Shown: piece by piece, positions 18,296 to 27,310 of the stretch | Layout: every line of letters begins with the position of its first letter | How positions within the stretch are numbered: position 1 is the first letter of the stretch | Notes under the pieces: generated by a model | The model's input: only the letters and a program-made list of their open reading frames with translations | Database searches by the model: none | Told to the model about the DNA's origin: nothing | Program-made: the position numbers and the translations under genes | Source: Paenibacillus sp. JNUCC-31 | GTDB lineage: Bacteria > Bacillota > Bacilli > Paenibacillales > Paenibacillaceae | Length of the DNA: 64,000 bases | Direction: 5' to 3' | Assembly (NCBI RefSeq): GCF_014844075.1 | Contig: NZ_CP062165.1 | Location: forward strand, 2,604,001-2,668,000

Positions 18296-19744
18296 GTGCA
18301 TATCGAATCCATTTTACTTGTTGTACTCCTGGGCCTGAATATTATTTTCGCTGCGGCGGTCGTCTTCTTCGAACGAAAGGATGCGAGTGCATCCTGGGCC
18401 TGGCTGCTTGTCTTGAACTTTATTCCGGTGTTCGGGTTTGTACTCTATCTATTAACAGGGCAAAATCTGACGCGCTACCGGCTTTTCCAGTGGAAAGAGC
18501 GCAAGAAACTCGGGCTTGAAGAACGTATTGCTAGCCAGCTTGAACAGCTGCACGACAATCGGACACCGTTCCGTAACCAAGCGACAGAGAGCAGTCAGGA
18601 CATGATCTATATGAACCTGAAGCAGAACGATGCTCTACTGACTGAAGACAATGCGGTCGAGATTATTACCGACGGGACAGACAAATTCCAGCGATTACTC
18701 GATGATATCGAGGCAGCGAAGGATCATGTTCATGTGCAATATTACATTTATAGAGGTGACCGACTCGGCAAAAGAATCCGGGATGCACTCATCCGCAAAG
18801 CGCGGGAAGGCGTCAAGGTTCGTCTGCTATATGACGCGCTGGGATCACGGCGGGTATCCAAACGCTTTTTCAAAGAGTTGCGCGAAGCAGGTGGCTTAGT
18901 TGAAGTCTTTTTCCCATCCAAATTCAGTCTGATCAACTTGCGTATGAACTATCGAAATCATCGTAAAATTGTCATCATTGACGGTAACCTTGGATATACA
19001 GGCGGGTTTAATGTAGGAGATGAATATCTTGGTTTGAACTCCAAGTTCGGATACTGGCGAGATACTCATTTGCGTATTCAGGGGAACGCCGTTCATGCGC
19101 TTCAGACCCGTTTTCTTCTGGATTGGAATGAAGCGTCCAAACAGCATGATACTCCGTATGTTCCGGCGCATTTCCCACATATTGAGGGGACAGGAACAAC
19201 GGCCATGCAGATTGTGTCCAGCGGACCGGATGCAGAGACAGAGCACATCAAGAATAGTTATCTGAAGATGATCAATGGAGCCAAACACTCCATTCTGATT
19301 CAGACGCCTTATTTTATCCCGGATGCCAGTGTATTCGAAGCCATTCGTCTTGCGTGCCTGTCAGGGATTGATGTTCGCATTATGATTCCCAATAAACCGG
19401 ATCACGCCTTCGTATATTGGGCTACGCTATCTTATATCGGTGAGTTGTTAAAAGTGGGCGCTACCGTATTCATCTACGATAATGGCTTCATTCATGCCAA
19501 AACGCTTATTATCGACAGTATGGTCGCATCTGTGGGAACGGCTAATATTGATTACCGCAGCTTCCGATTGAACTTTGAGGTCAATGCATTTATGTATGAT
19601 GAGGCCATTGCGACTGCACTTGTGCAGACGTTTGAACATGATCTTCTTGTTTCCCGTGAGATGACACTGGAGGAGTACAATAAACGCAGTGTGAAGATCC
19701 GCTTCAAAGAAGCGATCTCTCGTCTGTTGTCTCCGATTCTGTAA
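18296..19744 (+). CDS. cls: Cardiolipin synthase, phospholipase D type
   Basis: Condenses two phosphatidylglycerol molecules to cardiolipin at the membrane. The 482-residue protein has two N-terminal TM helices (about 3-25 and 34-53) and two HKD motifs: His222/Lys224/Asp229 and His400/Lys402/Asp407, each followed by the expected GGFN or GTANID segment. The length is that of bacterial ClsA/ClsB-type enzymes. The start is GTG at 18296 with GGGGGA 5 bases upstream. It is monocistronic on the plus strand, diverging from argC. Confidence 0.95.
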   Translation: MHIESILLVVLLGLNIIFAAAVVFFERKDASASWAWLLVLNFIPVFGFVLYLLTGQNLTRYRLFQWKERKKLGLEERIASQLEQLHDNRTPFRNQATESSQDMIYMNLKQNDALLTEDNAVEIITDGTDKFQRLLDDIEAAKDHVHVQYYIYRGDRLGKRIRDALIRKAREGVKVRLLYDALGSRRVSKRFFKELREAGGLVEVFFPSKFSLINLRMNYRNHRKIVIIDGNLGYTGGFNVGDEYLGLNSKFGYWRDTHLRIQGNAVHALQTRFLLDWNEASKQHDTPYVPAHFPHIEGTGTTAMQIVSSGPDAETEHIKNSYLKMINGAKHSILIQTPYFIPDASVFEAIRLACLSGIDVRIMIPNKPDHAFVYWATLSYIGELLKVGATVFIYDNGFIHAKTLIIDSMVASVGTANIDYRSFRLNFEVNAFMYDEAIATALVQTFEHDLLVSREMTLEEYNKRSVKIRFKEAISRLLSPIL

Positions 19745-19870
19745 TAGCAGATATGCGTTGCAGACCAGACAAACTACCGATTCATGTTATTCGGTGATTT
19801 TCTCTGTCCATAACGTCCATCGATAAGATTTTAATTTAATATTTAATTGTCGCCATAAGTAATTTCAATA

Positions 19871-19921
19871 AAAAAGCAGGGACGACCTCGCCAGATCCGG
19901 CTGAGACTGTCCCTGCTTTTT
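19871..19921. terminator. Bidirectional terminator between cls and the YitT-family gene
   Basis: Arms AAAAAGCAGGGAC (19871-19883) and GTCCCTGCTTTTT (19909-19921), fully complementary, with A and T tracts on the two sides. Confidence 0.9.
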
Positions 19922-19961
19922 ATATACAGATGATTCATGAAATATACTATGGTATGCGTAT

Positions 19962-20867
19962 TTACGTGTGTTCGCGCTTAAAGCCTTCGCCAAGCACTTC
20001 ATGCGCATTACTAATGATGACAAAAGCCCCTGGGTCTACCGACCGGATTAATGCTTTTAATCTCGGTACCTCATTTTGCCCAACCACAACCATCAGTACG
20101 GTTCGCTGATCATCGGTGTATCCGCCTTTTGCCTCCAGCTTCGTCAATCCGCGATCCAGATCTTCGAGAATCACCTTCGTAATCGGTTCGATCTGGTTAG
20201 AGATAATGTACGCCACCTTGGAGTACCCCAATCCCATCTCTACGGCATCAATGACTTTCCCTGTAACGTACAACCCAATCAGCGCATAAAGCGACTGCTC
20301 CAATGACAATACAAAGGCTGCCATAATAATGACTGTAGCATCCATAATCACGACGCAAAGAGAGTAACTCAGTCCACTGTACTTTTGCACGATTCTGGCG
20401 AGGATGCTCATGCCTCCTGTTGAACCTCTCCCCCTGTATACAATCCCAATACCAAGTCCAACCCCAATTCCTCCATAAAGAGAACCGAGCAGCGGATTCG
20501 TTGTTGGAATAGCCCAGTCTTTCGTGAGATAGACAAACAGTGGAAGCACAATACTTCCGAGCACTGAACGGATACCATACTGCTTGCCAATCAGGAGAAA
20601 ACCTGCGATCAGAAGAGGAATATTAATGGCCCACTGGGTATAAGCCGGTTCAAGCCCCAGCCAATGTTTGCCCAATATCGATAACCCGGATACTCCGCCT
20701 GACGCAATCTGGTTTGGAAGTAAGAATAAATTAAAGGCCACGGCAATCAAAAACGAACCTAAAATGATGGATGCGGTATCCACGACATTTCTCCAGGGGC
20801 CGTTCAGGGGGATGAGGGTGGTCAACCTCTTTTTGCGATTATTGTGTAAATGCTGTTGCTGCTGCAT
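19962..20867 (-). CDS. YitT family membrane protein (DUF161 plus DUF2179)
   Basis: A 301-residue protein with five or six hydrophobic segments forming the YitT membrane domain (about residues 25-215) and a C-terminal cytosolic DUF2179 domain (about 220-295, with RGLTKLEAKGGYT and VIISNAHEVLGEGF). The transported solute, if any, is not established for this family. ATG at 20867 is preferred (AAAGGAG upstream); the frame continues to a TTG at 20903 that would overlap the prfB terminator. The gene lies only about 35 bases after that terminator, so it may depend on read-through or a promoter in or near the hairpin. Confidence 0.88.
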   Translation of the reverse strand: MQQQQHLHNNRKKRLTTLIPLNGPWRNVVDTASIILGSFLIAVAFNLFLLPNQIASGGVSGLSILGKHWLGLEPAYTQWAINIPLLIAGFLLIGKQYGIRSVLGSIVLPLFVYLTKDWAIPTTNPLLGSLYGGIGVGLGIGIVYRGRGSTGGMSILARIVQKYSGLSYSLCVVIMDATVIIMAAFVLSLEQSLYALIGLYVTGKVIDAVEMGLGYSKVAYIISNQIEPITKVILEDLDRGLTKLEAKGGYTDDQRTVLMVVVGQNEVPRLKALIRSVDPGAFVIISNAHEVLGEGFKREHT

Positions 20868-20901
20868 GTCATCGTGCTCTCCTTTTTTTGTATATATGCT
20901 C

Positions 20902-20965
20902 AAAAAAAAGCCCCTGTATACACCAGCATACGCCTACACGTATCGGGTCTATACAGGAACTTTTG
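20902..20965 (-). terminator. prfB terminator
   Basis: On the minus strand CCTGTATA (20950-20957) pairs with TATACAGG (20913-20920) across a 29-base loop, followed by a U tract (A8 at 20902-20909 on plus). It begins within 10 bases of the prfB stop. Confidence 0.75.
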
Positions 20966-20966
20966 A

Positions 20967-22080
20967 TTAATCGGTATCTACTTTAATCTGGCTGCGCAAA
21001 TAACCATCGATGAATCCATCGAGGTCGCCATCCATAACTGCTCCTGTGTTTCCAGTCTCCACGCTCGTACGGTGATCCTTTACCATACTATAGGGATGGA
21101 ATACATAGGAGCGAATCTGGCTACCCCACGCAATATCCGACTGTTCTCCTCGGATTTCGTCCAGCTGTTGTTTTTGTTCTTCAATTTTACGTTCATATAA
21201 TTTGGAACGAAGCATCGTCATCGCTCGCTCACGGTTCTTGATCTGTGAACGTTCATTCTGACACGTTACCACCACACCTGTTGGAAGGTGAGTAATCCGT
21301 ACGGCTGAGTCGGTGGTATTGATATGCTGTCCACCCGCGCCACTCGCACGATACGTATCGATCTTGAGATCTTCTGTTCGAATGTCCAATTCAATCGTGT
21401 CATCAATCTCAGGCACCACATCACAGGATACGAAGGAAGTATGCCGGCGTCCAGAGGAGTCAAAAGGTGAGATCCTCACCAACCGGTGAACCCCCTTCTC
21501 AGCTTTCAGATACCCATAAGCGTTATGCCCCTTGATGGATAACGTTACACTCTTGATTCCTGCCTCATCGCCTGCCAGATAATCCAGTACCTCCACCTTG
21601 AAGCCGCGCTTCTCGGCCCAACGTGTATACATCCGCATCAGCATCTGTCCCCAGTCCTGTGACTCGGTACCCCCAGCACCGGGGTGAAGCTCCAGAATGG
21701 CATTCATCTTGTCATACGGCTGATTCAGGAGAAGCTGTAACTCGAACTCTTCTACCTTGCTCACGATGGCCGTCACACTGTTGGCGATCTCAACGGCCAG
21801 ATCATCGTCGCCTTCTTCATCAGCCAGCTCTGCCATCATCACGGCATCGTCATAATCCTGCTGCAGCTTGGTGTATTGATCCACAGATCCCTTTACCGCA
21901 TTCAGCTCAGCGATTAAAGATTGGGCCTTATCATTATTATCCCAGAAATCCGGGGCGGACATCTTCACCTCGAAGTTCTCGATCATCTCTTGCTTCAGAT
22001 CTAAGTCAAAGAGACCCCCTAAGATTTGTTAGTTTCTTGCCTATTTCACGCAGGTCCTGCTTCACGCTTGGATCGATCAT
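20967..22080 (-). CDS. prfB: Peptide chain release factor 2, with programmed +1 frameshift
   Basis: RF2 releases peptides at UGA and UAA codons. Translation starts at ATG 22080 ([14 protein letters not shown]), reads 24 codons to CTT at 22009-22011, meets in-frame UGA (22006-22008) and must shift +1 to continue with GAC at 22005-22007, giving 370 residues. The shift site CTTTGAC (22005-22011) and the upstream anti-SD-pairing AGGGGG (22015-22020) match the classical autoregulatory element. The GGQ motif ([11 protein letters not shown]) and the stop-recognition SPF region ([13 protein letters not shown]) are intact. It follows secA, as in B. subtilis. Confidence 0.97.
22005..22020 (-). promoter_or_regulatory. 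prfB programmed frameshift site
   Basis: On the mRNA, AGGGGG, three bases, then CUUUGAC. The internal Shine-Dalgarno and slippery CUU-U preceding UGA form the known RF2 feedback element: low RF2 slows termination and favours the +1 shift. Confidence 0.96.
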
Positions 22081-22210
22081 GTGCAATTCCTCTTTTCATT
22101 AAGATAAGCTCCCCGCATCCAGGGCATTCCTTCAGATCAAGTATCCGATGTTTCACCCTGGAGTCCAGGTTACCTTTATATCGGCAATCCCTTCTCCATG
22201 AACATGGTCA

Positions 22211-22226
22211 CATAGTTATAACTATG
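22211..22226. promoter_or_regulatory. Perfect 16-bp palindrome upstream of prfB
   Basis: CATAGTTATAACTATG is exactly self-complementary and lies 130 bases upstream of the prfB start. It could be an operator or simply AT-rich symmetry; no regulator is indicated. Confidence 0.3.
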
Positions 22227-22353
22227 CACCAATGACAGGTTGTGCATCCTTCACTTGATCATTTAGAATACCCGGCCGCAAGGAGCCGTTCATGTCATTC
22301 TATTTAAGTTGATCCAGCATTCGTTACACCTTACCACTCCAATTACAGTAGCA

Positions 22354-22470
22354 TCTTCCGATCACTCTTATCCCCAGATTTTCTTGATTCCCTTTCACAA
22401 GGGAAAAATCCGGTGATAAATGCGAACGCTTCGCTTCTCCAGATTGCTTCTGCACTCTCCGTTATGGTGT
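22354..22470 (+). repeat. Structured intergenic repeat, copy 3 (secA-prfB spacer)
   Basis: TTCCGATCACTCTTATCCCCAG, an outer stem (TTATC at 22367-22371 with GATAA at 22414-22418; GATTTT with AAAATC-type pairing) and an inner CCCTT/AAGGG hairpin, then GCGAACGCTTCGCTTCTCCAGATT. The inner stem differs from copy 2 (CCCTC/GAGGG) by a compensated pair. Confidence 0.8.
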
Positions 22471-22521
22471 AAAAAATTCAGATCCAACTTATACGCAGGG
22501 TAATATATGAGAGTCGTTTAA

Positions 22522-25026
22522 CTACTCTTGACCGTGACAGTGTTTGAACTTTTTGCCGCTGCCACATGGACAAGGATCGTTACGTCCGATCTGGTCAGAC
22601 ACTTTTACCGGACGTTTCTCCGCAGGTTCGCCGCTGGTCGAGATCTGACTTTCGTCCACAACCGCCTGACGCTCCTGATTGCTCTCGATTTGCGCTCTCA
22701 TCACATAGGTTGCCACTTCTTCCTGGATCGAAGCAATCATCTGATGGAACATTTCGAAGCCTTCGAACTGGTACTCACGCAGCGGATCTGTACCGCCGTA
22801 AGCACGAAGGTGGATACCTTGACGCAATTGATCCATCGCATCAATGTGATCCATCCATTTGCTATCTACTGCACGGAGCACAACCACTTTCTCGAACTCA
22901 CGAACCATCTCTTCACCGATTCGTTCTTCACGTGCATTGTACTTGTTCTGAACTTTCTCAAACAGGTAATCGATAATCTCTTCGGCTTCCTTGCCCCACA
23001 GATCATCCTTCGTTACGGAGCCTTCATCCAGCAATTTGCTGTTCATGTAGTCAGCAACTTCCTGCAGTTCCCAGTTTTCCGGAATATCGTCACCGCAATG
23101 CGCTTCGACGATGCGTTCAATGGAAGGTTTGATCATATCCATAACAATTTGTTTGATATTCTCGGACTCAAGCACCTCGCGACGCTGTTTATATATAATT
23201 TCACGTTGTTGGTTCATGACATCATCATATTGGAGAACGACTTTACGTACGTCAAAGTTATTACCTTCAACCCGTTTTTGTGCCGACTCTACCGCACGGG
23301 TAATCATCCGGCTCTCAATCGGTTGGTCTTCTTCAAAACCAAGACGCTCCATCATGTTCAATACATTGTCTGCACCAAAACGTTTCATCAGCTCATCACC
23401 CAGTGACAGGTAGAACTGTGTGGAACCCGGGTCACCCTGACGTCCTGCACGTCCGCGCAGCTGGTTATCAATCCGGCGAGATTCGTGACGCTCTGTACCA
23501 ATGATATGAAGACCGCCCACTTCAGCGACACCTTCGCCCAGGATAATATCTGTACCCCGTCCAGCCATATTGGTTGCAATCGTCACCGCGCCTGCTTGAC
23601 CTGCACCTGAGATGATTTCCGCTTCTTCAGCGTGGTACTTGGCATTCAATACCTGGTGTCTGATTCCACGGCGTTTCAGCATGTCTGAAAGACGCTCGGA
23701 GTTCTCAATCGATACCGTACCAACCAGAACCGGCTGGTTCTTGCTGTGACGTTCCACGATTTCTTCCACAACCGCTTTGAACTTGCCGTCGATGCTCTTG
23801 TACACCACATCAGCCATATCATTCCGTTTGTTCGGACGGTTGGTTGGAATTTGCAATACTTCAAGACCATAGATTTTTTTGAACTCTTCTTCCTCAGTCT
23901 TCGCTGTACCCGTCATTCCCGCAAGCTTGCGGTACATCCGGAAATAGTTCTGGAATGTAATCGTAGCAAGTGTCATGCTCTCGTTCTGTACTTCAATGCC
24001 TTCTTTGGCTTCAATCGCCTGGTGTAGTCCATCGCTATAACGACGGCCTGCCATCAGACGGCCAGTGAACTCATCGACAATCAGTACTTCCTCATCACTC
24101 ACCACATAATCGACGTCACGACGCATGATTACGTTGGCTTTCAACCCCTGTACGATGTGATGGTTGAGCGTAACATTGGCATGATCATACAAGTTTTCGA
24201 TACCAAACGCTTTCTCCGCCTTCGCCACACCAGCTTCAGTCAACGCTACGGATTTCACCTTGATGTCCACCGTAAAGTCTTCTTCTGGAACCAAACGTTT
24301 CACGAAACGGTCAGCTGCGTAGTACAGGTCTGTCGATTTCTGAGCTTGTCCCGAAATGATCAGAGGTGTACGCGCCTCATCGACCAGAATGGAGTCCACT
24401 TCATCAATGATACAGAAGAACAATGGACGCTGTACCATCTGCTCTTTGTACAACACCATGTTGTCACGCAAATAGTCAAAACCGAATTCGTTATTCGTTC
24501 CGTACGTAATATCACATGCATAAGCATGTTGCTTCAACGCATGGTCCATACCGCTCAGGTTAACCCCTACCGTCATGCCCATGAATTCATAAATTTGTCC
24601 CATTTCCTGGCTATCCCGTTGAGCCAAATAATCATTGACCGTTACCACGTGTACACCTTTGGACATCAATGCATTCAGGTATACCGGGAGTGTTCCTACC
24701 AGTGTCTTACCTTCACCCGTCTTCATCTCTGAAATCCGGCCTTCATGCAAGGCAATGCCTCCGAGCATCTGTACGTCATAGTGACGTTTGCCCAGTACAC
24801 GGCGAGATGCCTCACGTACGGTTGCAAATGCTTCCGGAAGAAGTTCATCCGTAGTTTCTCCCTTTTCAATGCGGGCACGGAATTCATCCGTTTTGGATTT
24901 CAGTTGTTCATCAGACAGAGCCTGAAATTGTGGTTCCAGTTTATTGATCACATCGACTGTCTTCATCAGACGTTTAACATCACGTTCGTTCATGTCGCCG
25001 AAGATCTTTTTGACAAGTCCTAGCAT
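22522..25026 (-). CDS. secA: Preprotein translocase ATPase SecA
   Basis: Motor of the Sec export channel; here it serves the many secreted and SLH proteins of the window. The 834-residue protein has Walker A MKTGEGKT (101-108), the [19 protein letters not shown]-like region, the preprotein-binding domain, the second helicase half ([20 protein letters not shown]) and the C-terminal zinc-binding tail [14 protein letters not shown]. The length fits Gram-positive SecA1. The gene order hpf-secA-prfB matches B. subtilis. Confidence 0.98.
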   Translation of the reverse strand: MLGLVKKIFGDMNERDVKRLMKTVDVINKLEPQFQALSDEQLKSKTDEFRARIEKGETTDELLPEAFATVREASRRVLGKRHYDVQMLGGIALHEGRISEMKTGEGKTLVGTLPVYLNALMSKGVHVVTVNDYLAQRDSQEMGQIYEFMGMTVGVNLSGMDHALKQHAYACDITYGTNNEFGFDYLRDNMVLYKEQMVQRPLFFCIIDEVDSILVDEARTPLIISGQAQKSTDLYYAADRFVKRLVPEEDFTVDIKVKSVALTEAGVAKAEKAFGIENLYDHANVTLNHHIVQGLKANVIMRRDVDYVVSDEEVLIVDEFTGRLMAGRRYSDGLHQAIEAKEGIEVQNESMTLATITFQNYFRMYRKLAGMTGTAKTEEEEFKKIYGLEVLQIPTNRPNKRNDMADVVYKSIDGKFKAVVEEIVERHSKNQPVLVGTVSIENSERLSDMLKRRGIRHQVLNAKYHAEEAEIISGAGQAGAVTIATNMAGRGTDIILGEGVAEVGGLHIIGTERHESRRIDNQLRGRAGRQGDPGSTQFYLSLGDELMKRFGADNVLNMMERLGFEEDQPIESRMITRAVESAQKRVEGNNFDVRKVVLQYDDVMNQQREIIYKQRREVLESENIKQIVMDMIKPSIERIVEAHCGDDIPENWELQEVADYMNSKLLDEGSVTKDDLWGKEAEEIIDYLFEKVQNKYNAREERIGEEMVREFEKVVVLRAVDSKWMDHIDAMDQLRQGIHLRAYGGTDPLREYQFEGFEMFHQMIASIQEEVATYVMRAQIESNQERQAVVDESQISTSGEPAEKRPVKVSDQIGRNDPCPCGSGKKFKHCHGQE

Positions 25027-25886
25027 GGTATACCCCTTTCGTGCAAAACAGAATAGACCCCCTGCTGCCGCCGCGCGACACCATCGGATGGATATGTATC
25101 CACTTGCCCGGGGGTGACAAACGATATAAATAATAATATGGATGAATCAACTCCAGGCTTGCCAAGGTTCCCTCATGAAGCTGATTCGGTAATTCATCCG
25201 GATCCGGTTTATTAGAAAAAACCGAATACCGATCCTTATGAATCATGTTCATGGTGCTGTGCCTGTCATTGATTATGATTAGTGATCATTCGTTGACAAT
25301 TCCTCATCAGGACAATGATTCTCTTTGTATAAATTGTAACAGTTTGTAAGGGTCCCCGCAACAAGCCACGGTACACTTCTTTGAACTTCTGAAGCCTCTC
25401 GGAAGGAGAATAAGTGCAAAAAATCATAGTCGTTAGCGGAAGCCTGAATTTATGCCGTTTCATTTCCCAGGAAGATAAGCCATGTTAACGAGTTTCAGTG
25501 GTAAATTTGGATGAAAATCTCAATCTCAATATAGAGAAAAAGAATACATCTGAGAATTATATCTGCCATGACATCTTCGTGCTATGAAAATTTAGTATAT
25601 CCTTTCCACGGATCTGTCGCATTTCTACTATCTATTAGACGTAGCAGCATGGGAAATAGTTTCACAATCTTGCTTCAGCGACTTTTTTCCAGCCACCGCC
25701 GCGCGCCAAAGAGCCCCATCCCATAAAGGATGGAGGCTCTTGTTAGTTTTTTAATTCCAATACAGGAAGCATTGTATCCCTGTCATTATTCGTTTTCATT
25801 AAGTAATTACTTTTTCTTTTCAAACATAGGTTTAGTCATTCATAGATTCAATCATTAAAACTAGGCTAGGTATTATCATCAATCCA
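25027..25886. other. 860-base spacer between secA and hpf
   Basis: No supported protein gene. On the minus strand a possible secA promoter (TTGCGG, 17 bases, TACAAT near 25340-25370) is weak. Near the right end sits a hairpin with a T tract on the plus strand only (25709-25752), which fits no annotated plus-strand gene. A minus-strand frame at 25266-25463 has no ribosome binding site. Confidence 0.45.
25709..25752 (+). terminator. Orphan plus-strand terminator-like hairpin
   Basis: AAGAGCC (25709-25715) pairs with GGCTCTT (25735-25741), and inner ATCC with GGAT; GTTAGTTTTTT follows on plus. On minus only UUU follows, so it is a poor hpf terminator. It may end an unannotated plus-strand RNA or an antisense transcript. 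Confidence 0.5.
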
Positions 25887-26450
25887 TTAACCTTGTTCGA
25901 TCAAACCGTATTTTCCATCATTCCGTTTGTATACAACGCTGACTTCTTCATTCTCAATGTTGGAGAATACGAAGAAATTATGGCCAACCATGTTCATTTG
26001 GAGAATGGCTTCTTCCACGTCCATCGGTTTCAACATAAACCGTTTCGTCCGAACCACTTCCAAATCATCGTCATCCGTTTCCGTATCCAGTTCAGCAGTA
26101 GCCACTGTGCCTGTCGGATCTTCCACGAAGAGCGTTTTCAGGCTGCCTTCCTGGCGGAACTTACGGTTAATTTTTGTTTTGTGTTTACGGATCTGACGTT
26201 CCAGCTTGTCTACCACGGAGTCAATGGAAGCGTACATATCGTCACTCTCATCCTCGGCGCGGAGCACAAAGCCTTTCAAAGGGATCGTCACCTCTACCGT
26301 ATGCAAGCCTCTCGTCGTGCTCAATGTAACAGCACCGTCAGAGTTAAGGGGTGCATCGAAATACTTCTCGAGTCTACTCAACTTTTTGTCGACATAATCT
26401 TTCAAAGCATCGGTAACCTCGATTTGTTGACCTCGAATACTTAAATTCAT
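25887..26450 (-). CDS. hpf: Ribosome hibernation-promoting factor, long form
   Basis: A 187-residue protein: N-terminal HPF/YfiA domain (about 1-100; MNLSIRGQQIEVTDALKDYVDKKLSRLEKYF) that binds the 30S decoding region, an acidic linker, and a C-terminal domain (about 125-185; RTKRFMLKPMDVEEAILQMNMVGHNFFVF) that joins two ribosomes into 100S dimers. ATG at 26450 follows AAGGAGG; the frame runs to 26477 without a better site. It is upstream of secA as in B. subtilis (yvyD). Stress or stationary-phase control is known in the family; I could not place a SigB or SigH promoter confidently. Confidence 0.96.
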   Translation of the reverse strand: MNLSIRGQQIEVTDALKDYVDKKLSRLEKYFDAPLNSDGAVTLSTTRGLHTVEVTIPLKGFVLRAEDESDDMYASIDSVVDKLERQIRKHKTKINRKFRQEGSLKTLFVEDPTGTVATAELDTETDDDDLEVVRTKRFMLKPMDVEEAILQMNMVGHNFFVFSNIENEEVSVVYKRNDGKYGLIEQG

Positions 26451-26866
26451 AGGGCACTCCTCCTTTTCCTTTGCCACTTCATTATAACACGAATGTAAGC
26501 GCCATGTAAAAACTCCAGGTGTCCGAATAATGACATCTGTTCAAGCCACATCAGCCAACATAGGCTTACCGCCATATTTCGCGATATTTCTCCATTTTGA
26601 GGCATAATCATTCATTAACATGGATTATCTTAATAGGCGCTTGATGATGTAATTAACCGTTTCCGAGCTGCTTCAATCTGTTATGTAAAATGAACATCAA
26701 TTTACCTGTTGTATCTGCCAGACTCATACGAATATTGACCTCAACTGATCCTCAAATATCGAATCTATTAAACAAAAAAAGACCCCGGAAAAACCGGAGT
26801 CTGATGCTAGCGATAATTCAATTGGTAACCATCTAACCATATATGTAGGTCGGATTGTCCGGATGA
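26451..26866. other. Spacer between hpf and the cold-shock gene
   Basis: About 415 bases with no gene recognised. It must hold the hpf promoter, which I could not identify, and it contains the cold-shock gene terminator at 26774-26801. Confidence 0.4.
26774..26801 (-). terminator. Terminator of the cold-shock gene
   Basis: On minus, GACTCCGG and CCGGGGTC form an 8-bp stem (one G-U pair) with a 5-base U-rich loop, followed by U7. Confidence 0.9.
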
Positions 26867-27064
26867 TTATAATTTGATTACGTTAGCTGCTTGCGGTCCA
26901 CGCGCGCCTTCGACGATGTCGAATTCTACGGATTGACCTTCTTCCAAAGTTTTGAATCCTTCGGATTGAATTGCGGAGAAATGTACGAATACGTCGCCGC
27001 CGTCTTCAGTTTCAATGAAACCGTAACCTTTTTCTGCGTTGAACCATTTTACTTTACCTTGCAT
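26867..27064 (-). CDS. Cold-shock protein, CspA/CspB family
   Basis: A 65-residue OB-fold RNA chaperone. RNP1 KGYGFIE (12-18) and RNP2 VFVHFSAI (25-32) are intact; basic N-terminal QGKVKWFN and terminal [10 protein letters not shown] are typical. It melts mRNA structure in the cold or on growth changes. A leader of about 60 bases runs from the predicted promoter, and the RBS AAGGGAATG is moderate. Which paralogue of the genome this is (cspB, cspC or cspD type) cannot be told. Confidence 0.96.
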   Translation of the reverse strand: MQGKVKWFNAEKGYGFIETEDGGDVFVHFSAIQSEGFKTLEEGQSVEFDIVEGARGPQAANVIKL

Positions 27065-27130
27065 GCACTAACATTCCCTTCGTCATCAAATGAAGTGAGG
27101 TTGTGTCAAAGACCCTTGCCCACAATTCAG

Positions 27131-27160
27131 ACTATATCACCTAAAGTTATCCATTGTCAA
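27131..27160 (-). promoter_or_regulatory. Cold-shock gene promoter
   Basis: Minus strand: -35 TTGACA (27155-27160), 18-base spacer, -10 TATAGT (27131-27136), about 60 bases before the start codon. Confidence 0.75.
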
Positions 27161-27310
27161 TTGGTAACGTAAATGTTTTCTTGGAATTTTTTGTAGATTT
27201 TTGTTGCTTAATCTCTAATCGGATACACCTTTAATCCTTATAGCTCACTTCTGAGCTCCAGTAGCTTTTGTGATATGTTTTCAACCATTAAGCACACTAG
27301 TTAGTTTAAA

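Larger units (their letters stand above)
22081..22521. other. secA-prfB spacer
   Basis: About 440 bases without a firm gene. It contains repeat copy 3 (22354-22470), a perfect palindrome CATAGTTATAACTATG (22211-22226), and a 36-codon minus-strand frame (22046-22156) with a CPGCGE zinc-ribbon-like stretch but no good ribosome binding site. No clear terminator follows secA. Confidence 0.5.

Noticed and set aside
22046..22156. Minus-strand 36-codon frame with CPGCGE upstream of prfB
   Set aside because: Resembles a zinc ribbon, but has no good ribosome binding site and overlaps the prfB start in another frame; one knuckle only. Kept as a note.
22165..22195. GCCGATAT on the minus strand upstream of prfB
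   Set aside because: Identical to a SigD -10 box, but no TAAA at 15-16 bases; SigD control of prfB makes no sense.
24980..25252. 90-codon frame over the secA start
   Set aside because: Overlaps the secA ribosome binding site and start in another frame; not coding-like.
25266..25463. Minus-strand 65-codon frame between secA and hpf
   Set aside because: No Shine-Dalgarno, no recognisable sequence, and mixed composition typical of non-coding DNA.
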